In this document: positions 49,482 through 56,520 of the stretch, one piece after another
Position numbering within the stretch: position 1 is the first letter of the stretch
Layout: every line of letters begins with the position of its first letter
Assembly (NCBI RefSeq): GCF_030269545.1
Contig: NZ_BSTN01000003.1
Location: forward strand, 248,001-312,000
DNA length: 64,000 bases
From: Actinomadura sp. NBRC 104425
GTDB lineage: Bacteria; Actinomycetota; Actinomycetes; Streptosporangiales; Streptosporangiaceae
Direction: 5' to 3'
Program-made: the position numbers and the translations under genes
The notes under the pieces: generated by a model
The model's database searches: none
What the model was told of the DNA's origin: nothing
Seen by the model: the letters and a program-made list of their open reading frames with translations, nothing else

Positions 49482-51103
49482 GGCGCCTCCCAGCGGGTGA
49501 TGCGGCCGTCGGCGAGGTCGCGTTCGACGGCCTCGGGCGCGCGGCCCGCGGGGTCGCCGTATCCGCCGCCGCCCGAGGTCTCCACGACCAGGGCCTCCCC
49601 GGCGGCCAGCGGCTGGCGGGTGGCCCGCGAGCCGAGCGGTTCGCGGGTGCCGTCGGCGCGCTCGCGGTAGTAGCCGCCCGCGCGGCCGGGGCGGCCGCCG
49701 GCCGCGCCGGGCGGCGGCCGCAGCAGCCGGTCGCCGCGCGTGTCGACGCGGGCGTCCTCCAGCACGCGGATCACGGTGCGGGTGCCGAGCCCGCCCCGGT
49801 GGCGGCCGGCGCCGCCCGAGTCGGGGATCAGCGAGACCTCCTCGATCCGCACCGGCAGCCGCGCCTCGATCGGCTCGGCCTGCGGGATGATGTTGCGTCC
49901 GCCGCCGAACAGCGCGCCGGTGGCGTCGGGGCCGTCGCAGCCGTCGCGGGCGCCCATGCCGCCGAGGTCGAACGACATGTGCAGCCAGGGGCGGCGCGCC
50001 CCGCTGATGCTGAACGCCTGCAGGATGCCGGACGCGGCGACGCCGCCCGCGGGCAGCGCCCCGGTGAGGGCGGCGAAGATGGCCTCCTCGGCGGCGGCCA
50101 CGGTGCCGAAGCGGCCTCCGCCGGGGTAGGGGGGCGTGCAGTTGACGAGGGTGCCGCGGGGCATGCGCACCTCGACGGGGGCGAAGCAGCCCTCGTTCAT
50201 GGGCAGGGCCGGGTCGACGAAGCAGCGCAGCGCGTACATGACGCCGCCGTGGGTCTGCGAGAAGCCGGAGTTGACCGGCAGCGGGACCTGCTCGTCGGTG
50301 CCGGCGAAGTCGACCACGACGCCGCCGGCGCCGTCCGCGGTGACGGCGACGCGGACCAGGTGGCCGTCGTCGAGCCGGTACTCGCCGCGGTGGGTGCCGG
50401 GCGGCAGGGCGGCCAGGCCCTCGCGCATGCGGCGCTCGGTGTGGGCGAGGTAGTCCTCGATCCCGCGGGCCAGGCCGTCCGGGGTGTGCGCGTCGATGAT
50501 CTCCTCGAGGCGGCGGGCGGCGACGTTCGCGCCCGCGACGAGCGCGCGCAGGTCGCCGACGAGCCGGTCGGGGGTGCGGCTGTTGGCGGCCAGCACGCGC
50601 ACCATCTCGTCCGCCAGGCCGTCCGCGGTGGCGATGCGGACGGGCGGCAGCTGCAGGCCCTCCAGGTAGACGTCGGTGGCGTCGGAGGCCATGCCGCCCG
50701 CCGACAGCCCGGACAGGTCGGCGACGTGGATGAGCGTCCCGGTGAAGTAGGCGGGGGCGCCGCCGACGAACACCGGGCGGAACACCAGCAGGTCGTTGGC
50801 GTGGATGCCGCCCTGGTAGACGTCGTTGAGCGCGAACACGTCGCCGGGGCGCATCGCGGCGGGCGGGTAGGCGCGCAGGACGTACGGCAGGGCGCTGCGC
50901 AGGCTGGCGCACTGGATGAGCGCCGTCGACAGGGAGTGCGCGACGAGGCGGCCGCGCGCGTCCAGGACGGCGGCGGCCGCGTCGGCGCCCTCCACGATGA
51001 ACGTGGAGTAGGCCGAGCGCACCACGACGATGCCCGCCTCCTCGGCGGCCGTGCACAGCGCGTTGCGCAGGATCTCGGCGGTGAGGTCGTCGCCGCCGCT
51101 CAT
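49478..51103 (-). CDS. hyuB: Hydantoinase B/oxoprolinase family protein
   Basis: A 541-residue protein: LTAEILRNALCTAAEEAGIVVVRSAYSTF, GDVFALNDVYQGGIHANDLLVF, ESGGGGGYGDPAGR-type C-terminus, and PVNSGFSQTHGGVMYALRCFVDP. HyuB works with HyuA in ATP-dependent opening of cyclic imides/amides, or acetone-carboxylase-like carboxylation; the substrate cannot be fixed from sequence. ATG 51103 overlaps the hyuA stop and the stop overlaps the LLM start. Confidence 0.85.
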   Translation of the reverse strand: MSGGDDLTAEILRNALCTAAEEAGIVVVRSAYSTFIVEGADAAAAVLDARGRLVAHSLSTALIQCASLRSALPYVLRAYPPAAMRPGDVFALNDVYQGGIHANDLLVFRPVFVGGAPAYFTGTLIHVADLSGLSAGGMASDATDVYLEGLQLPPVRIATADGLADEMVRVLAANSRTPDRLVGDLRALVAGANVAARRLEEIIDAHTPDGLARGIEDYLAHTERRMREGLAALPPGTHRGEYRLDDGHLVRVAVTADGAGGVVVDFAGTDEQVPLPVNSGFSQTHGGVMYALRCFVDPALPMNEGCFAPVEVRMPRGTLVNCTPPYPGGGRFGTVAAAEEAIFAALTGALPAGGVAASGILQAFSISGARRPWLHMSFDLGGMGARDGCDGPDATGALFGGGRNIIPQAEPIEARLPVRIEEVSLIPDSGGAGRHRGGLGTRTVIRVLEDARVDTRGDRLLRPPPGAAGGRPGRAGGYYRERADGTREPLGSRATRQPLAAGEALVVETSGGGGYGDPAGRAPEAVERDLADGRITRWEAP

Positions 51104-53184
51104 GCGGTGCCTCCTTCGAGCAGCAGGGCGCCGTCCCGGTCGACGGTGCCGCGCCAGCCGGGCGGGATGAGCAGGGAGCACTGGGGTTCGGTGACCAGGC
51201 AGGGGCCGGGGAGTTCGGCGCCGGGCGCGCAGCCGTCGCGGGTGTGCACGGGGACGTCGCGGAAGGCGCCGTCCAGCCACACCCGGCGGGTGCCGTCCGC
51301 CGCGGGGCCGTCGGGCGCCGTGTGCGCCGGTGTGTCGGCCCCGGCCGGCAGGACGACGCGCACCCGCGCCGTGGTCACCTCCACCGGGTCGCGCAGTTCG
51401 ATGCCGTACGACTCGCGGTAGCGCTTGCGGAACTCGTCGGCGGCGCGCTGCACGGCCTCGGGCATGACGGGGCCGGACGGCAGCTCGACGGTGAACGCGT
51501 GGGCCTGCCCGATGAACCGCATGCCCAGCGACCGCACGACCGTGCCCGGCTCGCCGGTCTCCAGGTCGGCGCGTGCGGCACGTTCCAGGTCGGCCAGCGC
51601 AGACGCCAGTTCGCCGAGCGCGTCGCGGCTCGCCGAGCAGGAGACCAGCGTGCTCACCGGTGCGAGGAAGGTGCGGGCCCGTTCGACGGCCAGGTCGGCG
51701 TACAGCAGCCCCACGGCGGAGCCGACGCCGGCCCGCGGCGGCACCAGCACCCGGCCGATGCCGAACCGCTCGGCCAGCCGGACGACGTGCGTGGGGGCGG
51801 CGCCGCCCAGGGCGACCAGGGTGAAGCCGCGCGGGTCGATGCCGCGCCGCACGGTGACGACGTGGACCGCGGCGCCCATCTGCGCGTTGGCGATGTCGTG
51901 GATCGCGGCCGCCGCCCGGACCACGTCGACGCCGAGCGGGCGGGCGACGTGCTCGTCGATCGCGGCGCGCGCAAGGTCGGGCGACAGGCGGAACCCGGCG
52001 AAGCCGCCGGGGTCGAGGTGGCCGAGGACTAGGTCGGCATCGGTGACGGTGGGCAGGGTGCCGCCGCGCCCGTAGCAGGCGGGCCCGGGGTCGGCGCCGG
52101 CGCTGCGCGGGCCGACGCGCAGGGTGCCCGCGTCCACCCAGGCGATGGAGCCGCCGCCGGAGCCGACCTCGGCCAGGTCGATCGCGGGGACCTTGATGGG
52201 CACGCCGGTGCCGGGGCGGCGGCCGCCGAAGCTGCCCTTGCCGCCGACCTGGAACTCGTGGGTGATGCCGGGGCGTCCGCCGCGCACCAGCCCTGCCTTG
52301 GCGGTGGTGCCGCCCATGTCGAAGGAGATGAGGTCGGCCAGGCCGCGCCGCGCGCCCTGCCGGGCGGCGGCGATGACCCCGGCGGCGGGCCCCGACTCGA
52401 TGGTGTGGACGGCGCGGGCGGCGGCGAGCGCGGCGGGCAGCACGCCCCCGGCCGACTCCATGACGTGCACGGGCGCGGTGACGCCGAGGGCGCGCAGCCG
52501 CCCGCCGAGGCGGCGCAGGTACGCCGCCATGACGGGGCCGACGTAGGCCGACATCAGCGTCGTGGTGGCCCGTTCGTACTCGCCCAGTTCGGGCCACACC
52601 GACGAGGAGGTGACCACGGGGGTCCCCTGGGGGAGCCGCGCGGCGACGATCTCGGCGAGGCGGTCCTCGTGGACGGGGTTGAGGTAGGAGTGCAGCAGGC
52701 ATATCGCCACCGCCGACACGTCCAGGGACGCGATGTCGTCGGCGACGCGGGCGGCGGCGTCCTCGTCCAGCGGCTGGAGCACCGAGCCGTCGGCGGCGAG
52801 GCGTTCGGGCACGGTGAACGTGTGCCTCAGGGGGACGGGCGGTTCGGGCGGCGTGAACGCCAGGTCGTAGCGCTCCTCCTCCACGCGGGCGTGCCGTCCG
52901 AGCGCCAGCATGGAGCGGAAGCCGCGCGTGGTGACGAACGCGACGGGCACTCCGGTGCGTTCGAGGATGACGTTGGTGGCGAGCGTGGTGGCGTGGACGA
53001 CCCGTTCGACGGCCTGCGGGGGCGTGCCCGAGGCGGCGAGCACCTGCTCGACGCCGCGCAGCAGTCCCTCGGCGGGGTCGGCGGGGGTGGTGAGGGTCTT
53101 GGCGACGTGCACCCGGCCGTCCGTCCCGGCGAGCACCACGTCGGTGAACGTGCCGCCGACATCGCTGGCAAGGGTGATGCCCAT
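51100..53184 (-). CDS. hyuA: Hydantoinase A/oxoprolinase family protein
   Basis: A 694-residue ATPase-fold protein. N-terminal TLASDVGGTFTDVVLAG (phosphate 1), HATTLATNVILERTG, SFDMGGTTAKAGLV (phosphate 2) and the C-terminal ADLAVERARTF block are typical of HyuA/acetone carboxylase beta-like proteins. It starts at ATG 53184 with GGGGAGGA at about 7 bp. An upstream KstR2-type box (53232-53249) with a TAGGTT -10 suggests regulation by the same repressor. The ring or ketone substrate is unknown. Confidence 0.85.
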   Translation of the reverse strand: MGITLASDVGGTFTDVVLAGTDGRVHVAKTLTTPADPAEGLLRGVEQVLAASGTPPQAVERVVHATTLATNVILERTGVPVAFVTTRGFRSMLALGRHARVEEERYDLAFTPPEPPVPLRHTFTVPERLAADGSVLQPLDEDAAARVADDIASLDVSAVAICLLHSYLNPVHEDRLAEIVAARLPQGTPVVTSSSVWPELGEYERATTTLMSAYVGPVMAAYLRRLGGRLRALGVTAPVHVMESAGGVLPAALAAARAVHTIESGPAAGVIAAARQGARRGLADLISFDMGGTTAKAGLVRGGRPGITHEFQVGGKGSFGGRRPGTGVPIKVPAIDLAEVGSGGGSIAWVDAGTLRVGPRSAGADPGPACYGRGGTLPTVTDADLVLGHLDPGGFAGFRLSPDLARAAIDEHVARPLGVDVVRAAAAIHDIANAQMGAAVHVVTVRRGIDPRGFTLVALGGAAPTHVVRLAERFGIGRVLVPPRAGVGSAVGLLYADLAVERARTFLAPVSTLVSCSASRDALGELASALADLERAARADLETGEPGTVVRSLGMRFIGQAHAFTVELPSGPVMPEAVQRAADEFRKRYRESYGIELRDPVEVTTARVRVVLPAGADTPAHTAPDGPAADGTRRVWLDGAFRDVPVHTRDGCAPGAELPGPCLVTEPQCSLLIPPGWRGTVDRDGALLLEGGTA

Positions 53185-53230
53185 GGACGCGTCCTCCCCG
53201 CTGCCGGCGGCCCGCCGGACCACCGCCACC

Positions 53231-53259
53231 AACCTAGCGACCGCTTGGTACGCTAGCGG
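53231..53259 (-). promoter_or_regulatory. hyuA promoter region with divergent -10 elements
   Basis: On the minus strand TAGGTT (53236-53231) serves hyuA, the same -10 as in the DUF35 operon (context GCTAGGTTGG in both). On the plus strand TAGCGG (53254-53259) precedes an ATG at 53262/53265, pointing to a lost divergent gene. The operator lies between. Confidence 0.45.
53232..53249. promoter_or_regulatory. KstR2-type operator of the hyuAB-LLM operon
   Basis: ACCTAGC-gacc-GCTTGGT has one mismatch to the 18-bp consensus (two in the 14-mer register, 53236-53249). It lies 48 bp upstream of hyuA. Confidence 0.65.
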
Positions 53260-53261
53260 TC

Positions 53262-53345
53262 ATGATGCCCGAGGGCAAGGTCGCGGTGATCGCCGGGGCC
53301 GGTGGGCGACGCTCGACGGCAAACGGCGGCCGACCGTTCACATGA
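53262..53345 (+). pseudogene. SDR N-terminal remnant
   Basis: MMPEGKVAVIAGAGG, 15 codons after the shared operator, matches the SDR cofactor-binding start (GKVAVITGAG) and then runs to a stop after 27 codons. It is the stub of an SDR gene formerly divergent to hyuA; the rest has been deleted. Confidence 0.5.
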
Positions 53346-53460
53346 GGCCGACGAAATCCGGCCGTGATCTCGGCCACATTCGCCGGTTTGCGGACTGATC
53401 TCCCCGGGGTATCACCCTGCCCGGACAAGCCGTGATCGGGGGCGGAAAGGAGAGTCCCCG

Positions 53461-54843
53461 ATGGTGCCCGATCCCGCAGGGCCTGGCGGCGCCCGCGACG
53501 TGGATGCGGCCGCGCGACGCGACCAGGTGCGCAAGGCCGCCGTCGCCAGCGTCGTCGGCACCTCCATCGAGTGGTACGACTTCTTCCTCTACAACACGGC
53601 CGCCGCGATCGTCTTCAAGGACGTCTTCTTCCCCAGCTCCACCGACTACGCGGGCACGCTGTCGGCGTTCGCCACCTACGCGGTCGGGTTCGCGGCCCGG
53701 CCGGTCGGCGCGGCGCTGTTCGGCCATTGGGGCGACCGGCTCGGCCGCAAGGCCACGCTGATCGTCACGCTGCTGCTGATGGGGTTCTCCAGCGCGCTGA
53801 TCGGCGTGCTGCCCGGCACCGAGGCGATCGGCGTGGCCGCGCCGGTGCTGCTGGTGGCGCTGCGGATCCTGCAGGGCATCGCGGTCGGCGGCGAGTGGAG
53901 CGGCTCGGTGCTGCTGGCCATGGAGTGGGGCGACCAGCGGCGGCGCGGGCTGATGGCCAGCCTGCCGCAGATCGGCGTGCCGATCGGGCTGATCCTCGGC
54001 ACCGGGGCGATGACCGCGATCGCGCTGTCGGCCGAGGACGCGTTCACCTCCTGGGCCTGGCGGGTGCCGTTCCTGCTCAGCCTGGTGCTGGTCGCGCTCG
54101 GGCTGTGGGTGCGGCTGCAGGTCCTGGAGACCCCGCTGTTCGCCGAGATCGTCGAGCGGCGGCAGGTGGCGCGGGTGCCGGTGGCCGAGGTGGTGCGCCG
54201 CCACCCCCGGGAGATCGTGCTGAGCGCGCTGCTGCGCTGCTCGGAGCAGATGCCGTTCTACATCTTCACCTCGTTCGCCCTGACCTACATCCATGACGAG
54301 CTGGGCATGGCGCAGGGGCTCGCGCTGGGCGCGGTGACGCTGGCATCCGTGCTGGAGCTGTTCGCGATCCCGGCGGCCGGGCACCTGGGCGACCGGATCG
54401 GCAGCCGCCGCGTGTACGCGGCGGGGGCGCTGCTGGTCGCGGTGCTGGCCTTCCCGTACTTCGCGCTGCTCAACACCGGGGTCGCCGTCGTGGTGGTGGG
54501 CGCGGTGATGCTGGCGCAGCTCACGCACTCCCTGCAGTACGGACCGCAGGCGTCGATGATCGCCGAGAGCTTCCCGACCCGGCTGCGCTACGGCGGGGCA
54601 GGCCTGGGGTACCAGCTCGCCTCGGTGGTCGCGGGCGGCCCGGCGCCGCTGCTGGCGACCTGGCTGCTGCACGACCACGGCTGGTGGGCCATCTCCGTCG
54701 CGATGGTCGTCGCGTCGGCGCTGACGCTGACCGCGATAGCGCTGCTGCCGGACCGCTCCCGCGCCGACATCACCGCAGATGACGCCTACTCCGCGCCCGC
54801 TCCCCGGGCGGCTGGTCCGAGCCCCCGAGAACCTCGGGAGTGA
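53461..54843 (+). CDS. MFS transporter, metabolite:H+ symporter (MHS) family
   Basis: A 460-residue membrane protein with 12 predicted helices. MHS hallmarks: SVVGTSIEWYDFFLYNTAAAI, ARPVGAALFGHWGDRLGRKATL and PQASMIAESFPTRLRYGGAGLGYQ. MHS carriers import organic acids such as shikimate, proline/betaine or ketoglutarate. ATG 53461 follows GGAAAGGAGAG. Its last 74 bp overlap the convergent PaaI-type gene, so the two 3' ends share sequence. Confidence 0.9.
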   Translation: MVPDPAGPGGARDVDAAARRDQVRKAAVASVVGTSIEWYDFFLYNTAAAIVFKDVFFPSSTDYAGTLSAFATYAVGFAARPVGAALFGHWGDRLGRKATLIVTLLLMGFSSALIGVLPGTEAIGVAAPVLLVALRILQGIAVGGEWSGSVLLAMEWGDQRRRGLMASLPQIGVPIGLILGTGAMTAIALSAEDAFTSWAWRVPFLLSLVLVALGLWVRLQVLETPLFAEIVERRQVARVPVAEVVRRHPREIVLSALLRCSEQMPFYIFTSFALTYIHDELGMAQGLALGAVTLASVLELFAIPAAGHLGDRIGSRRVYAAGALLVAVLAFPYFALLNTGVAVVVVGAVMLAQLTHSLQYGPQASMIAESFPTRLRYGGAGLGYQLASVVAGGPAPLLATWLLHDHGWWAISVAMVVASALTLTAIALLPDRSRADITADDAYSAPAPRAAGPSPREPRE

Positions 54844-55489
54844 GGCCGCGGGGCAGCACGAACACGGCGGTGGCCTCGACCGTCACCGTGCCGTCCGGGG
54901 CGATGATGCGGGCGGCGGTGTGCGTGCGGCGGCCCACGACCTCGGTGACCTCGGCCTCGCCGCGCAGCGGCACGCCGTAGGGCGTGGGCCGCCGGTAGCG
55001 CAGGTCGAGCGCGACGGTCATGCCGGGCGCGCCGGCCGCGTGCGCGGCGGCGCCGAGCAGCTGGTCCAGGACCATCGCCGACACGCCGCCGTGCACGAAG
55101 CCGGGCGGGCCCTCGTAGACCGACGTCAGCGTGAAGTCGCAGTACACCGTGCGGTCGGAGCGCGTGTGGATCTCCACCGGCGGGGCGATCGGGTTGAGCG
55201 GCCCGATGACGGGGTTGGCGAGCTGGCGGCCGAAGAGCGGCGCGCCGGGGGCGGGCGCGGCGATCGGCGGGGCGGCGCGGCGCGCGGCCGACAGCCGCCG
55301 GGTGAGCGCCGCGATCTCCTCGCTCACGGCGGCGACCTCGGCGGCGTCGACGTCGGTGTGCACCACGGCCTCGGTCAGCTCGCGGACCCGCGCCGCCAGC
55401 CCGGCCAGCTCCGCCGCCCGCGGCTCGTCCAGCTCGGCCCGCTCGCCGTCCACGAAGACCCGGCGCATCGCCGCCCCGGCGCCGCTCAT
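54770..55489 (-). CDS. PaaI-type hotdog thioesterase
   Basis: A 239-residue protein. A helical N-terminus (about 1-80, with AVSEEIAALTRRLSAARR) precedes a hotdog domain: YEGPPGFVHGGVSAMVLDQLLG (catalytic Asn/Asp-His-Gly loop), ALDLRYRRPTPYGVPLRGEAEV and VTVEATAVFVLPRG. It hydrolyses acyl-CoA thioesters; the substrate is unknown. ATG 55489 has GGGAGG five bases upstream. Convergent 74-bp overlap with the MFS gene. Confidence 0.85.
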   Translation of the reverse strand: MSGAGAAMRRVFVDGERAELDEPRAAELAGLAARVRELTEAVVHTDVDAAEVAAVSEEIAALTRRLSAARRAAPPIAAPAPGAPLFGRQLANPVIGPLNPIAPPVEIHTRSDRTVYCDFTLTSVYEGPPGFVHGGVSAMVLDQLLGAAAHAAGAPGMTVALDLRYRRPTPYGVPLRGEAEVTEVVGRRTHTAARIIAPDGTVTVEATAVFVLPRGLTPEVLGGSDQPPGERARSRRHLR

Positions 55490-55505
55490 GCCGCCTCCCT
55501 TTCCC

Positions 55506-55535
55506 ATCGGCCGAGTGGAAATCGGCCGAGTGGGA
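55506..55535. repeat. 15-bp tandem repeat upstream of thioesterase gene
   Basis: ATCGGCCGAGTGG-(A/G)-A occurs twice in tandem (55506-55520, 55521-55535) just upstream of the thioesterase start. Confidence 0.6.
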
Positions 55536-55641
55536 TTCTAGAACGTTGGCTCGGGCCGTGCCGCAGGAGGTCGCCGAAGACGGGCAGCGTCACCGGAAGC
55601 ACAGGCGTGATCATGTCGCACATCTACCGATCAGCACTCGG

Positions 55642-56520
55642 TCAGCTGGGGCGGAGACTGCCCGCGATCTTCTCGAGCGTCCGCTTCGGCGCGGCGTCCG
55701 CGACGCCCTGGTCGGCGTACAGGACGAAAGCGACCGTCTTGCCCTTCTCCCGCCCCGGCACCGCGACGATGTGGACGAGCGCGCGCGGCGGCTGGCACGG
55801 CGCGGCCTGGCTGATCGCGGTGACGTCCGCCACGACGTGCACCCCCTTGTGCCGTCCTACTGAGACCGTCCGGGGCGTGCTCAGGGAGACGTTCGGCTCC
55901 GGGCCGTTGTCGGGGGTGTAGGCGGCCTTCGCCCACTTGCGGGCCGCGTGCTCGGCCACCTGCGGCACCGTGCCGTCGATGTACTGGTTGAAGCCGGTCG
56001 CCGCGCGCGAGGAGACCCGCTCGCTCGCGCAGAAACCGTCGCGGTACTCGGCCGTCGCGCTCATCGCGGCGAGCGGCTTGCCGTCCTTGTCCTCGAACCC
56101 GATGAGCAGGGTCGGCGAGTTGATCCGCCAGGACTTCGGGACGTCGTAGGTGAAGCCGTACTTGTCGCTGGTCACCGCCTTCCAGCCGGTCACCTTCACC
56201 GGGACGGTGCTGACCGGCTCGGCCGACGGCGACGGCGGCTCCCAGGAGGGCGGCGGTGCGACATAGGCGTCGTCGTCCCCGATGCCGAGGACGTGCCGCC
56301 CCACCAGCATGACGAGCGCGACCACCCACACCCCGGCCACCACGCGCCACGACAGCACCACATCCTTGAACTTCGCGCGGTCTCTCGACGTCGTGTTCCG
56401 CGGCCACCAGCCGCCCGGGCGTCGTCCGGCGGCACGCTGCGGTTGGGGGGCGGACTGGTCCGCCCAGTCCTGGCCGGGCAGCGGATACGGATTCCTCTCG
56501 GGCGGAGCGTCGTCCTTCAT
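55642..56520 (-). CDS. Membrane-anchored extracytoplasmic protein, unknown function
   Basis: A 292-residue protein: Pro/Gln-rich cytosolic N-terminus (about 1-55), one membrane helix (about 58-80, WRVVAGVWVVALVMLVG), a Pro/Ser-rich linker, then an extracytoplasmic domain (about 105-292) with YGFTYDVPKSWRINSPTLLIGFEDKDG and HKGVHVVADVTAISQAAPCQPPRA. The domain recalls actinomycete secreted-lipoprotein-like PsbP/DUF proteins of unknown role. The ATG overlaps the stop of the FAD oxidase gene. Confidence 0.65.
   Translation of the reverse strand: MKDDAPPERNPYPLPGQDWADQSAPQPQRAAGRRPGGWWPRNTTSRDRAKFKDVVLSWRVVAGVWVVALVMLVGRHVLGIGDDDAYVAPPPSWEPPSPSAEPVSTVPVKVTGWKAVTSDKYGFTYDVPKSWRINSPTLLIGFEDKDGKPLAAMSATAEYRDGFCASERVSSRAATGFNQYIDGTVPQVAEHAARKWAKAAYTPDNGPEPNVSLSTPRTVSVGRHKGVHVVADVTAISQAAPCQPPRALVHIVAVPGREKGKTVAFVLYADQGVADAAPKRTLEKIAGSLRPS

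Noticed and set aside
55536..55550. CTAGAACGTTGG as a KstR (not KstR2) operator
   Set aside because: Only one half of the KstR palindrome is present; the second half-site is missing.
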